Assembly (NCBI RefSeq): GCF_000471905.2
Contig: NW_006499563.1
Coordinates: 475,907 to 539,906 of the forward strand
Direction: 5' to 3'
Origin: Amborella trichopoda
Taxonomy: Eukaryota > Streptophyta > Magnoliopsida > Amborellales > Amborellaceae
DNA: 64,000 nt
This document shows positions 25,501-40,500 of this stretch, piece after piece. Position 1 is the first letter of the stretch, and each line of letters begins with the position of its first letter. The position numbers were made by a program, and so were the translations under genes. The notes beneath the pieces were generated by a model that ran no database searches, had not been told where the DNA came from, and saw nothing but the letters and a program-made list of their open reading frames with translations.

Positions 25501-28500
25501 TGCAGCCCAAACTGAAGCCAGCTCCAAAAGGGGGGAGGAAAAGGAGAAAAAAAACACGAATCAGGGATGACACATGGCTGTGGATGAAAATCAGGTTTGG
25601 AATATTTTGGACATGTTAGTGGTTTTTTTATTTGTTTTCTCAGCAAGTTTTTGGGTGTCATTAAAATTCAGTTGGTCTTCGTAGATTTTTAATGCTTTGG
25701 GAATTTTTCAATACTTGGGATTTTATGTATGATATTTACAAGTAAAGTTTGGATAGGTATTAAGGGATCAATGAGTAAAATCAGTCTTGAACAAAGGAAA
25801 ATTGAAGTTAAATGTAATTTGCAGTCTGTGTTGTGAGGTCTATTTAGGGACATTAAAGGTGGAGACAAAAATATAGTTCTAATTGTAAAAACTTTCCTTC
25901 AAGAAATTGCAGAGCCATAGCTCTTTTTTTGTCACTTGTACTCTTGTTCTCTTCATTTACTTGCTGGATTTCATCTCTCTATGCATGGTTGGCACCACAG
26001 AAACAATGTAGGTGGAATAAACAAAATTAGCAACAAGCAAGATGGAATTCCCTCTTAACAACAAGCTACGAATGAAAACTATGCTAGTAATGAAGAAATG
26101 TGCAAGCTAGCTTAAGGACTAAAAGAGGAACATAAGTCAAGCATGGCAGATTAAAATAGAGTAGACCGAAGACAATTAATTTGCCTGGTTATGTTACTAA
26201 CTAATGAGAAGCAGTTTGACCTAACAAAGTCAGAAGTTTCCACGAAACACAAAAGATGTTAAGAAAAATGCCATCTGAAAGTACAAATAATATAAAAGAA
26301 GTACAAATGAAAAACTATAAATCATAAACACCGAAAGGAAATTATTAATCATCATTAAAAAAAAAAGAATCAGGCCAAAAGATATATATTAAAGTCTTAA
26401 CCTTTGTCACACACTACCTTCAATTTCAATAAAGCATTTTCAGCGGCACTTCTTTTAGCAATTCTTTGACTCGGGTTTACCCCTTGACCAATAAAACATC
26501 TATCACTGGAAAGAACTTTTGCTTCAACCGTGTAAATTTTGTTCTCCTTTGTACTATGGAAACTCAGGTTGAAACTTTCTGTTTGGCAAAGTTCTTGAAG
26601 TTCTCTGATAGGACTGAGCTGCAAGCTGGATAAGCTCACGATAGGATCAAGGAAAGATAACATCAACTTCCAAACTTGCGCCAAATCAAATCCACAATCT
26701 AGAAGTATAGCACCAAAACAGGACTCTACCAAGTCCCCAAGAACCTGAAATGGAAAAACCTCAATTCACCATCAGAAAATCATTGTGGGAATAATGATGC
26801 AACATGGTGTCAAGAAGAAACATTTTAGAGTCAGTTCTGAAATAAAGTCCAAAGAACACTAAAGGAGCACATTTGATAGGGGAAAACTAAACCTATTCGT
26901 TTTGAGAGTCTTTCTTCAGAGTTCAAATGATACAATTTAGTATAAAAACTGATGACTATAAACCAGTAAATGGGGTGTGTAGTGGCAATTGCTTTGCCTC
27001 CAGTGATCGAGCACATAAAAAGTATCTATGTCAAGTTATATTGCAATATAGAATTGCAGTGTTTCCCCAAAATATATAGAATTGCCTGCCCAAGGGAAAG
27101 AATAAGATGATGGCTTGTGTAAGAACCATGTTCAAAATAAAGGCACACTTCCTTTGTTCTTTATGATTTCTTTGTACTGTAACTAAGGGCTGAGCCATGT
27201 CATCCATATTAGTTTTGTTACTGTGGGCCAGAGGGGATCACCGTATGTTTTTGGACTAACTATTCATGTTTGTTCACAGAAAAGTGTTAAGAACATAGGA
27301 ATGACCGAGAAATACTAATGTGGATTTGTTAGTACAAGTCTCTTATGTTGGAGACTTACAAACTTGCAGGGAGAGTTTTTTTAACATTCCAAGGTATTTT
27401 TCAAAGAAATATTTCTAAAGTAGGAATATTCGAGAAATATGTATAACAGGCTTTAAAGGCATTCTTGAACAAAATGTTTTTCTTCATACTCTTAGAAGAC
27501 AGTAAGAACTGCTTTTGATTTCTGAGGAAGTCAAACACGTGAGCAAAAATAGATTCTCAATAGCGACCTGCTTTTACACATACTGTTTGTTATATTTTCG
27601 TCATCCAAGACTAATTTAAGAGGAAAACTTTTGGAAGTTGATCCTACAAATCATTTTCCATTAAAGCACCCAATGGCAACCTTATTTTGCATTGCAATTT
27701 ATAATTCCAAAAAGATCAGAGCTCCAAGGAAGAAACCTAGGCCTCCAGGGAAAAAAACACGTGAGATTTTCTAAATAGAGAGAGCCATGGGATTATCATA
27801 ATTTCTAAAGAAGAAATCATAGGGGCTACTAATGTTCTGATGTGTTTATCATAATTTCCTACAAGAAGACGGCCTATGGAAGAGAACGAACTATATGGAG
27901 ACAAGTCTGATTTTGAACTTCAAGAATTTTCCCATGGGAACCTAGAAAAACTATTGGATGTGGACTTGAAAGGCCATACATACATAATTCACATTCTCAT
28001 GAAATTCACAATTCTTCAACCTGAAGTTATATTAGAATCTTATATTCATCACCTTCCAAAATTTTACTCAGTGAATGTATCTGTGATATCATAAGTAACA
28101 TCATGCATATATTTGAGCATGTTCGTAGAAATGATAACAACATACAATCCTAGACGAAGATCAACATGTATATTTTCTTGCCAAAACAAGTCAGCATGCA
28201 TACATTCGCGATGAGATAGAGATGGAAATGAATTGAGAGGAGGAATTCTTGACCATACTCAGTTATTCATTAAACTAGGAAAACTAATGCCCAATTTGTG
28301 CGTGTTCTGTTGAGAAATTATATGCTATGTATATGAGTGCCTTTACAATAATTTTAATTTGTTTCTTGTGTATGTATAAATTTAGTTCTAAGAATGCAGA
28401 AAAATGTTTAAAGCTATTAAGTAATTTCATACCATGCCATTTGTGGATGGAAATATATTATGCCTCAACTTTCTTTGCTGTTGCAACTCATTACAAAGAT

Positions 28501-31500
28501 GGCATGGCATGTTTGCTACACTCATTACATAAAATACAAGGATAAGCATACACATAGATACATAGGGAGAGGGACACAGATTATTCAGTATTTATATGTA
28601 TGATTATAAAAATATATGTTATGTGTATGCATTTTGCTATGTATATATGCATATACACACATGAATGTCTGTAAGACTATATGCATATAGCCATGTACAT
28701 AAAAGATGCCAATGAGGCAACTTCTTTCTCTCGAAGCAGATGAAAGAAGTTCCAAAAAGTTTTTTAGCCACCATCATAAAAATCAAAATAGAAGACAAAA
28801 ACGGCAAAATAATTCCACGACAAGCATGTCGAAAACATAGCCGGTGGAACATGTCAGTTGTGCAACATTCTTTCTACTGTACTGATTCTTGGGATGATTC
28901 ACTGAGGAATCTAATCATTGAACAAGACAATGGAGGATAATATCGAAAACATAATATCTACTGACAATTGCCATTGACGAACAAAATGAGATAAAAAAAT
29001 TGTCACATATTCTACCTTTGGACACTTTGGCTCATCCGACAAGGCCCTTTCTGTGGCAGGACTCTTGACATAAGTTGCAAATTTCTTGACATCCTCAGAT
29101 AGGCTTTTAGAATCACTAATAAGATATAAGTGGAATTGCCGGTGCACCGCTATACGAGCAAATGAGTTATTATTTACCATCATGGATCGTAAGTCAGTCA
29201 ACTGTCCTGGCTTCAAGTCTGGAAAAGCTGAATATAGGTACGACGTGATCATGTAATCCAGGACAGCATCCCCAAGAAATTCAAGTCTCTGTAAAAATGA
29301 GAACAGAAACCAAATGCTCACATCATATCAAGAAGTATTTGATACTTACTTTCAAAATTCTATTCATGTATTGTGCATTATACCTAATGAAATAATTATG
29401 CAACATACTCACTTGATAGCAGCCTCCTGAATATTTATTGTATGAAGGGTGTACAAAAGCTTGTACAAGCAGATATTTATGCCGAAACCTATATCCTAGT
29501 GAACTTTCTATTCCAGAAATATCAAAGGACTCAGGGACCACTGCATTGCTTTTTGTACTAATGGAAGCATTAGAAACATGTGAAAATCCAGAGTCCACAG
29601 GTATCCCTATCCATCTCAGAAATGATGATGCCCCTTTGTACCCACATTCAACAAGGAAGGCTCCAATCATAGCTTCTACTACATCAGCAACAGTCTTCCT
29701 ATGCAACCAATGATGGGACTTGCTGCATTTAACATCAATTAAATTTACATCTGCTTTCACTTCTTCTCCATGCGGAAAATGAATGTGGTTTATAGTGTCT
29801 TCATTGCAAATGTTTGTACAAGGACGACCAACGGCCAAAAAATTCGATGGCTCAAAGCATTCATCACGTATGTATGCCTGATAAATGAAAACAAATGCAG
29901 GTTGAGGGAAATAGTAAGTTAAAAATGAAGAAGAGTTTCATTTTTCAAGAATCCATCACATAATTTATCTTTACATGATCAAATGATAAAATCACATGCA
30001 GAGATATCTTATTTAATATTTTACTCAAACAACATAGATAACTTCTAAATATCACTGTACGTAAACAAGAAAGTCAATTGTATGACATTGTTACAGATGA
30101 TGAACAAGGGCTCCTAGGGAAGGTGTGAATTACCAATTGATATACTGTAGAGACTCGAAAATCCCTTGCAAACTGCAGTTGAAAGCAGAATGGTAGGCAT
30201 TTAAATTGATTCTAGGCCGGAGCCATCCAAAATCCAAATTAATATGCCATGTTTGAAGTTTCTACTAGTGGTATCCTAAAATGTATCTCATCTCTGAAAC
30301 TCGAAACACATTTCCCACTATTACCAAAGAGACCCTCTTTCTTTGTTTTCTATTATGTTTATATACTTATAATTTATTGGTGTACATATACATCAAGCTG
30401 CATCAAAGATACAACACAGGACCATATACTAAGAAACTAAGAGAACATAAGAATAAAATAGATTGGCCTCTAATTCCACAACTTGTCATTGGTCAAGAAG
30501 CACTTCCTGACGAAGAATGGAGAAGAATGCAAGTAAGCATGAGGAACTGCTTCCTAGATGTTCCCTGAGATCTAAGGCTGTTTATAGCTACATATAATTA
30601 GAAAATAACTACATTGCCTTTCTACTACTAATATAAATACGCTGATACTGAAGCACAAGTATAACTGATTGAACAATTTATACCCTTGTGAAATTCGACT
30701 CCAAACTTTCACCATGGACAGTCCCGAGCAATGGTTTCTCAATCAGGAATCTATGACATAGCTGAGTCAAAGCTTTTGCAAGCAAATTAGACACATGAGA
30801 CATAACAAAGCATGATTTGGTGCCATACATACTCCATCAGGTACTCCATTTACGATGTTGTCTAGCAAATAATAATTGATGAAATAAAATGCATAATATT
30901 CTATATAGCATGTACCCCATGCTCCCGTGGGAAAATACTATACATTTACTCCCTCAGGTAAAGGACCCACTTAGGGAGATTTTTTTCTTTACAGTGAAAA
31001 TTTCGGATCAACTTGTTGGAATCACCAGATGAGTATTTCCAAACGTGGACTTTTGAGTTCCTGAATACATAGATCAGACCATCCAAAAATTGGATGGTCT
31101 CCGTTCACTATGATGACTTTATTTTATTTCAGGCACTTCAAGAATGCGTATGATTTTTCTTTATTTATTTATTTATTTATTTGGAAGTTGGCTGCTTGTT
31201 TGAGGAGGTTGCAACCCCAAATTTTGGGGCCCTAAGAATGCTCCTTGATAGGGTTTTTCTTGAGGGAGTTAATCTCCAAAATGCTCTCGTGTGAGAGTAG
31301 AATCTTATGACTATTCTATATGTGGCTCTCACAAGATTAATATACAAGGCTAGAAAGTAGATGTTAACTTTGAATATATTCACCATATTTATGCAGCTAG
31401 ATACCTCAATATTCCAGGAAATTTAGAGAGTATTGTCAGTGATGTTCACAGTAATGCTTATTACATCTAGTATAATTGTCTGACTCCAACTTCTCAAATG

Positions 31501-34500
31501 AGATTTCAAAGACTTCTATAAGACTCTCCCATAGATACGAATCTATACATGATGGATCCACTCCCATACATACGAATCTATACATGATGGATCCACTCCC
31601 ATAGATACGAACCTATACATGATGGATCTGCATTTAATGACAATGACGGCCCAAAGATTGCAGTCATTGATAGCAGCAGAAGATAGTCATCTTTGTTAAA
31701 TAATTAAAGACATCATGGGATCAAACCTATGCAGATGCTTGTCTCTAAGATATTCCATTCTACTACAATCAGCACAAAAATAAAAAGATGGAGATATTAA
31801 AAAAGAAGACATCTATTTGGTTCGGATAATGTACAAATTGAAGAATGCCTTAGGAAAACTATAGTACCTGCAAATTACTTCTTATAGCAAGATTGTATAA
31901 GTGAGCATTGTTCACAATACTTGAGCGTTTCTTAGTCAATTGGCCTTCATCAAAACCTCTACACGAAAGAAAAAGGTGTCTACTGACAGCATACTTGAGG
32001 TAAGCATCACCAAGAATTTCAAGTCTTTCTAGGGAAAATCGTTCCATGCATTTCTCTGAGGTAATGGCTTCTAGGACCTGCATTTGATCCAACATATATA
32101 ACAGTCTCAGCGCCATATCTTGTAATGATACAACTACTATCAAAGCATCATGAAATATAATGAGGATGGAATAGATATGAAGAAGCATAATTTTTCTTCG
32201 TGAAGAACATCAACAGAGAAGTGCATTACACGATGGGCAGTTATCTGGGATCCTTCAGAAAATGAGGCTGATAATTTTTCTTTGAGCTCAACTGCCACAA
32301 GTAAACCTTCAAGCCGGTGCATTAGTGATGGTAATAGAGACAATGAACTCCCAATGTCTTTTGAAAAGTTTATAATCTTTAAGGAACAAAGTTCAGGAGG
32401 TAATTCCACAAAGTGCTCTTTCAATCCTCTTGCCTCTGTCAACAATAGGAAAGAGTACAAAAAACATGATAGAAGAATAGTTAAGTGTTTAGAATAAAAA
32501 ACTGAATGCAACAACAATGTTCCATGGTATAACCTCCTCCTTTGGAATAAGTTCAATTATTATTTTGTAATTGAGAAATGCGCAGAAATAATCGCTTTCC
32601 TTTGGAAAAAGTTCCACTATTACTTTGCAATTGACAAGTGACCATTCTCAAAAAGGGTGGAAGTAACCTCTGTTTGCAACAAGAACATAAATATGAGAAA
32701 ATTAGAGCACAAGAAAACTCAGGAATTCACTAGAACTGTGGAAGTTAAAGAAATTTAAAGTTCTCTCTCTCTCTCTCACACCTTGAAAAAGTGGCACCCG
32801 GGGGGGGGGCACATGTGCGAGCATTAGAGAGAAAATTGGTGCACCAGAGATCTAAAATTAGATATGCCCAAAATTATATCAATTTTTTTTAGTTCTTAAG
32901 TAGCTGTATCTAGATACACCTAAAAAATGGGCTAAGCATTTCCCTAAATATGTGTTTGAGTGTGTGGGCAAGACAAGAAGGGATAGAGTTTGAATTGAAT
33001 AACTTCGGGAGAACTTAGTTGTGGCTCCAATAGAGGATAAGATGAGAGAAAGTAGACTTAGATGGGCCGACCTTGCAATGCAAACCCAGTAGAGCCCCTA
33101 TTAAGAAATACGAGTTGGTTCCAGTGGAAGGCTCAAAAAGGACAAGGGGAAGGCACAAAAGGACATGATTGGAAGTAGTGAGATAATATATGGGGACTTC
33201 TGGCCTCACTAAGGTATGGTTCTTGATAGAGCAAAATGGTGGACAAGAATTAGTATAGCCGATCCCAAATAGTTGGAAAAAGGCTCTGATGATGATGATA
33301 ATGATGGCTCGGAATGCCCAAGCCAAATTGAGATTGATAAGTAGCTTATCCAAGCCCTCTATGGAATCGAGACTCGGACTTGTTTTAGAGGGATCACCTA
33401 GTTCACCATAGTGAACCTAAGCACTTAGAATCGCCTGTCTTTAGAACTTGGGCATTTCTCAGGTTCTCAATGATATGGCTTTTTACCCTTTTTGATCCCT
33501 AATCCATGGCTCTACCCATTCTCTCATTTTTTATCCATGTTCTTCTAAAATTTGAACCGTCTTGTTTGTCTGTCATTGCTCCACCACATCTGTATGGAAG
33601 ATTTTTTCAATCTAAATACAAAATTAAAAATTCAAAGGATTAGCATTCAAGAATCTTCCCCTCTTCTGAGCAGAGATCTACCATTTTGGCCCATTCTCTC
33701 TCAATTTGGATCCAATTTCTGTAAACCATTTGGATCTTCTCATTTCTATATCAAATCTTTGTGAAATACCCTGAATGGAGAAAACTAGAAGAACAAGTTT
33801 TTTAATTTTTTCCCTTTGGAGCATCTATATGCCAATGCCATTTAGCTATAGTCTTTCTCGATTTGGATCCATTTTCTATAGAAATTGGTTCATTTTATTC
33901 CATTTTGGCTAATTTTTTATCCTTTCTTTTGTGTGATATCTTTTTCAATTTCTTTTGAGATATCTTTGTGTTATTATTAGTGCCCCATATTTATTCCATA
34001 TTTCCATGAATTATTCCTATTTTAGGGAATTTTTTTCCTTAAATTTCAAGCAAGTATCTATGTGTGTGTGCATATGTTTGTGTGTGTAGGTTCAATATGT
34101 CACAACCTAGAGAAGAATTTGCAAGGCAGTATGGGTTCATAGCACACCAAAAAGAGGGATTCCAGTTGTTGAGAGAAAAGAAATTATCCACAAATATTGT
34201 CAGATGATGAATAGGTGTGGTGTTAACTAGTTTAAATAGTATTTAGAGGGGTTTAGGGGCAAGGGGCAAGGTTAAACCATGTAAATAGGTGCCAGGGAAT
34301 GTGAGGGAGCAGATTTCGGCGATTCTTAAAACTAATAAGAGAAAAATGGCTGCCAAATGATAGATTATAAAAGGAGAATGCCATCTCATTCTATGGAGCT
34401 ACTGGGGGGAGGAGGGTAGTAGGGGTGGGTGGGTCAGGTTGAGCCCCCAACACGAGGGGTCGACCCGACTTGGGTCTGGGTCTGGGTCTGGATCCTATTA

Positions 34501-37500
34501 GATGTACTATTTATTTATTATAATAATATAATATATTATATAATATATTTCATTATAGTCGTGGGAGGCAAGGNNNNNNNNNNNNNNNNNNNNCCTACTC
34601 CCCTGTGTGCCTTGCCTCCCACGACTCACTGACGGAGAAATAGAAATCCACTTCAAGAAGGACTACACTAAAGATTGATAATTCAAATACTAGAGATCCT
34701 CCTAGAAGTTCAACCTCTTCAGTTCCACAATCTGAATATGAAAGAATATCCACTCTTAGGAGAACTATTATTGAAAGACTCAATAGAACTCCAAACCAAG
34801 TGCAACAACCAGTCAACAGAGTAGACACTCCGGAATCTTCTGAATTAAGAGAACCGACACCTTATGATCTTGATTTTGAAATATGTGTGGTACAGAAGGA
34901 AGAAGAATTCAAAATTGATAAAGAATAGACCAAAAAGGATTTCCTCTCTGAAGAAAATAGACAAATAAGAGAATGGTTCTTCAAAGAGTTTAAAGAACCT
35001 CTTCGGGATGCCTTCCATTTAAAATTTAACAGGTTCATGATAAAACATAAGGCAAATGTCAAATTCTTTAAATGGTTAAAATACATAGCTAAAGACTATG
35101 GAATAAAAATTCCAAAATTTGAAATAAATACAGTTGAAAAAGCTTTACAGACTTTTCAAACCACGAAAGGAGAGACAATTGAGTCTATTCATCCCCTTGA
35201 GACTAGCTTACAACTAAAGGAAGAAAAGTTCGAGGAGAAAATTGAAGTTAAAGCCTCACCCTTTAAAATAGGACCTAAAGAAGCTGACCATAATATGGCC
35301 AAGTTTGAAGGAATACCACATATTATTGAACGAAATAATTATACAAATGTTTTCCTCCAAACAATAGGAAAGCAAGCTACAAGAATAGAAAATGCAGTTA
35401 ATAATTTAAAACCAATTGCAGAAGATAAAAAAATTGGTAACCAAAAAGAAACTGCTCTGATTAAACCTCCTCCAACTATTGAGACATGAAAGATTAGCTT
35501 ATAAGGAATAAAGAAAAGAGAAGACAATAGGGTATTAGTAGATGAATTGGTTAAGAGATTAGACAAATTGAAAATCGATGAAAGGGAGAAAGGTCAGTCT
35601 TCTAAGCCAATGAAGGAGACATTTAAGTCCTACAAAAGGAACCTGACCAAGAAATTTCTGATACAGAAAAAGCTTTCAAAACAGAAAGCTTAAAAGTTAA
35701 TAGAATTGATTATGGGAGAAAAATTAGACCAGTATCTCAAACCAGAATGTATTATCCTAGACCAACCCCAGTAGATCTTCAAATAGAAGAAGACCTAATC
35801 TCTACCTCGGTCTTCTATTCAGGGAAATCCATAGTAAACTGAAATATAACGACATGGCTGAAAATCAAATCTTAGATCTTATGAAACACATGACTATGTA
35901 TGCCACTGCCTGCAAGGTGAGTGGAAATCAAGACCACGAGATAGCCAAGGCCATAATATGTGGATTTATAGAATGGTTAAGAGGTTGGTGGGATTTTCAT
36001 ATGGATGAAGAATCAAAAAATCAAATATTGAATGGCCTCAAAACAATGGCTAGTCAAGAATGAAATTGGCCAAGACAATATAATCCAAGAAGGAGATGCA
36101 GTCAATACACTAATATATACAATCATCCTCCATTTCATAGGAAGCACTGCTTTGTTGGCAGCAAGATCTAAAGATTTGTTATCAAATCTAAGATGTCCTA
36201 CACTCACTCATTATAAATGGTATAAAGATGTATTTTTCTCAAGATTACTATCAAGAGAGGATAGTAAATCAGACCATTGGAAAGAAAAGTTTGTAGCTGG
36301 ACTACCACACTTTTTTGCAGAAAAGGTAAAAACAAGGCTTAAAAATAAGCATGGTGGAATTATTCCTTATTCTCTGTATACCCTAGGAGAACTATCAGCC
36401 GAAATCTGAGCTGAAGGTCTAGCATTATGTACAAACTTAAAGCTTCGAAGACAATGGGAAAAACAGAGAATAACAGGGAGAAAAGAGCTAGGAGATTGTT
36501 GTGAGCAGTTTGGTTACAATACCCTGCCCCCTTCAAAACCCTTTCGTAAAGAAAAGCATGAAAATTTCAAAAAGAAAAAATTTAAACAATCTTCAAAGAA
36601 AAGAGAAAAATTTTCCAATAAATTTTTACAAGACAAACCATCCTTTAAAAGTAGGGGAAAAAGAAAAATTCCTGTTTGTTATAATTGTGGCAAAGTAGGC
36701 CATTACAAAAATAAATGTAGAGTTAAAAAGAAAATTAACTCTCTAGAAATAGATAATAGTCTTAAAAACCAATTATTTGAGATACTCCAAATAAAAGAAG
36801 AAACTTCTGATTCTTCTGATTCAAAAAATGAAATGTTAATTGGAGAAATCAATGATGAGAAGATATCATCATTAGTAGTTCTGATTCAGACACTGATGAT
36901 GAAAATAATCCAAACGAAGAAAATTGCCAATGTAATTTTTACAAGGCAGTCCTTGATATGAATGGGTTAAGTATTAACACTCTTACAAAAGAAGCCTTAG
37001 TTCCATATATCAACATGTCCAAAATTCCATCTGAAAAAGCAAAATCTTCTCTTGTTCCGACAAAAGAAGATTATAGTTTTCATGATATCCTTAAAAGAGT
37101 GCAAAACAAAACCCAGGTTGAAAGAGAACCCTCAATCTCTGAATTAAAACATGAGATAAATGAGGTAAGAAACGAGTTAATAACTCTAAGAACAAGGGTT
37201 CAAATCCTAGAATTAACCCAGAAACCTCCTAAAGAAGAAATTGAAGATGAAAACCTAGAATTAGAATTCGATAATCTGGTAACTGAATATGATATTCCTT
37301 TACCACCCGAAGTGGAGGATACCCTTCTTAAAACAAAGGAAGGATCTGGGACCTCTGCAGCTAATATGAATACGTTAGAAAACGTGCAGAATTGCAAATT
37401 TGTAAACCTGGTCGACAAAACAATAACCCAAAAATGGTTTACTAACATCAAATTTTTAGTATAAAAGGAATACAATTTTCAAACTACTGCCTTGATAGAC

Positions 37501-40500
37501 TCAGGAGCTGACCTGACTTGCATAAATGAAGGGTTAGTACCAACAAATACTTTAGCAAAACTACCCAAGTATTAAATACTGCCGATGATAGTAAAACGCT
37601 TATTAATTACAAGTTATCAGATACTGCAGTATGCAATAATGGTGCTTGTTTCAGATTCCCCTTCATAATGGTAAGAGGTTTAAGTCAACCTGTTATTCTA
37701 AGAACCCCCTTTTTAAACATGCTCTATCCAATTAAAATTGATGACACAGGGATAGAAGCTAATATTGAAGGATATAAAGTTAAATTCACTTTTATTGACA
37801 AGCCTAGAATCCATGAGATTAATAATATCAGGGATAAGATTTCTTCTAAAGAAAAATTTCTTTACCATCTAAAAGAAGAAATAAAATATAAAAATATAAA
37901 AGAAAAATTACTACTTCCTGAGATACAAAATAAAATTAAATCTCTAAAAATAGATATTGAAAAGAACATATGCGCCGATATCCCTAATGCTTTCTAGGAT
38001 AAAAAACAACATATTGTTGAACTTCCTTATGAACCAGATTTTCGAGAGGAAAAAATTCCTACTAAAGCAAGGCCTATTCAAATGAACAATGAGCTACTTG
38101 AGATCTGTAAAAAGGAAATAAAAGAATTACTAGACAAAAAGCTTATCAAAAAAAGTTCATCACCTTGGAGTTGCTCAGCCTTTTATGTTAAAAAGGCCTC
38201 AGAAATAGAAAGAGGAGCTCCTAGGTTGGTTATAAATTATAAATCACTCAACAAAGTTCTTAGATGGATCAGATATCCGATCCCAAATAAAAGAGACCTT
38301 CTGGATAGACTAGCTAACGCCTGTATGTTCTCAAAATTGATCTTAAATCAGGTTACTGGCAAATCTAGATTGCTGAAAATGACAAATACAAAACTGCTTT
38401 TAATGTCCCATTTGGACAATTTGAATGGAATGTCATGCCCTTTGGATTAAAAAATGCACCATCAAAATTTCAAAATATCATGAATGAAATTTTAAAGCCC
38501 TATTCTAAATTTATGATTGTTTATATTGATGATGTACTTGTTTTCTCCGAATCTATTGATCAACATTGGAAACATTTAAGTACAATTATCAAAGCGATAA
38601 AGAATGCTGGCTTAGTAGTTTCAGCAAAAAAGATAAATCTATGCCAAACAAAAATAAGATTTCTAAGATACAATATTTTTCAAGGAAGAATCATTCCCAT
38701 TGATAGAGCAATAGAATTCGCATCTAAATTTCCAGATGTAATAAAGGGAAAAACTGAATTACAAAGATTCCTTGGATGTTTAAATTATATTTCAGATTTC
38801 TATAGAATTACCATGTTTAGCCCTATCCAGTCCTACAGCGTTTAAAATAGTAGAAACAGACGCCTCAGGACAGGGACTTGGTGCGGTATTAAAACAGAGA
38901 ATCAATAATCAAGAGCAATTGGTCCGGTTTACTTCTAAAACCTGGAACCCGGCCCAACAAAATTATTCAACAGTGAAAAGGGCGATACTTGCTATTGTCC
39001 ATGCTATCACAAAATTCCAGAGTGATCTGCTTAACAAATCATTCCTTATACAAACTAACTGTAAAGCAGCTAGGGATATTCTTCAGAAAGATGTAAAAAA
39101 TCTCATTTCAAAACAAATCTTTGCAAGATGGCAAGGTATTCTCTCTGCTTTTGAATTTACTATAGAACATATTAATGGTAATACTAATTATTTGCCTGAC
39201 GTTTTAACACGAGAATTTTTGCAGGGAGGGCAAACGGAATCAACAAAAGCGATCGATGGAAATAATCCCTGGCCTGGGGAAAACCCTGGCATCACCATCA
39301 ACATCAAACGCTTTAATAAGAAGGAAAATACAAGATATTGATATATCTCCCCTTCAAACACCAATAAGTACTCAAATTCCTAATATTAAAACCACATATT
39401 TGGAAACAGCATATATTCCTTTGTTGATTATAGAAAATGACGACCAATAGAAAAACTCGACTAAAATAGCTGCCATATATTTAAGGTAGCATATGCATCC
39501 CAATATGAATGAAAGATGCAGGGAATGGTATGAAAATATCCTTATGGAAACAGCTTCGGTATTTATAGCACACGATTACCAAAACAATGATATATATATA
39601 TATATATATATATGGTGAGAGAGAGAGAGCGATGAAAAATAAGTAGTGCTCGACCTGACTAGGTCCAAGTTGGGTATGGGTCCACTTGACTTAACCTGAC
39701 GGGGTCCGGTTCTTGGTCCAGCAAGGATCTTATCATGTCGAATCGGGTTGTATTAGGTCAAGGTCGAGGCCAACCCTTCCCGAATATATTAGTAAAAATT
39801 ACATATAAATAACACCAAATTGTTTGTGGTATAAAATACGTCAAATAATTTATAATGTTTAATATAATCTTATTTATAGACCCAGACTCGCCCCAATCCA
39901 TGGGTCAGGTTAGGGTCTAATTGACTTGGACTTGACCAGGTGCGGGTAGGGTCCATGTCTAACTTAGACCTAGTCCGGTATGGTCTAGGTTGGGGTCGAC
40001 CTAGACCTAACCTGGCCTATTCCCACCTTTAGAGGGGAGGAAGACGATGAGCAGTTTCAAGTTGATATGGAGCTTGCAATGAGAGCAAGCTTGGAGGATC
40101 TACATTATTGGTATAGAGTAAAGGGAGATAGGGGACAGGTCCTCAGCAGCTAGCACTATTGGGGTAGGTGATACTTAGGCGCTACCTCTAGTAAAGAAGA
40201 TCTGGTGGACGTACTCCTACTTCATTTAAGAGCACGAGTTTGATGGAGAGGGGACAAGGAGCACAAAGTAGACCTCTTCCACCCAATCACTCCACTGATC
40301 CTTTGCAGCTTTCTTAGGGTCGAATCAAGCAATACCTTTTCTAAGCTCCTGTATGAGCACATGAACATCAAACCAGCTTCATCAAGACATTGAGGAAGGG
40401 CATGTTCAAGGCAATTTCTAAGTCACTTATAGATGCGAAGATTCCCTTTAACTCAATCGACAATGAGTATTATGCACCAATGGCCTTTAGCATTGTGAGG

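Larger units (their letters stand above)
34640..39585 (+). mobile_element. Endogenous pararetrovirus fossil B (Caulimoviridae)
   Basis: Plus-strand order: putative region before the capsid, capsid, zinc knuckle, protease, RT, RNase H. It lies in the 19-kb DCL4 intron, antisense to DCL4. Visibly diverged from fossil A in the shared protease-RT region, so it represents a second lineage. The movement-protein part upstream is absent. A start of the 3' ORF may survive at 39256-39560 before a (TA)n tract. Confidence 0.85.
34420..40031. mobile_element. hAT-like element enclosing pararetrovirus fossil B
   Basis: Left end TAGGGGTGGGTGGGTCAGGT and reverse-complemented right end TAAAGGTGGGAATAGGCCAG are matching imperfect terminal inverted repeats. 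Flanking octamers GAGGGTAG (34412-34419) and GAGGGGAG (40032-40039) differ at one base, fitting an old hAT target duplication. Subterminal GGGTCT/GGTCC repeats (34460-34490, 39660-40010) are like those of the element at 19607. The interior is viral (about 34640-39580). No transposase inside. Confidence 0.6.

Noticed and set aside
34640..39585. Ty3-gypsy retrotransposon
   Set aside because: The protease, RT and RNase H motifs could suggest gypsy, but no integrase follows RNase H, no LTRs flank it, and capsid, knuckle and 3' ORF features match pararetroviruses.
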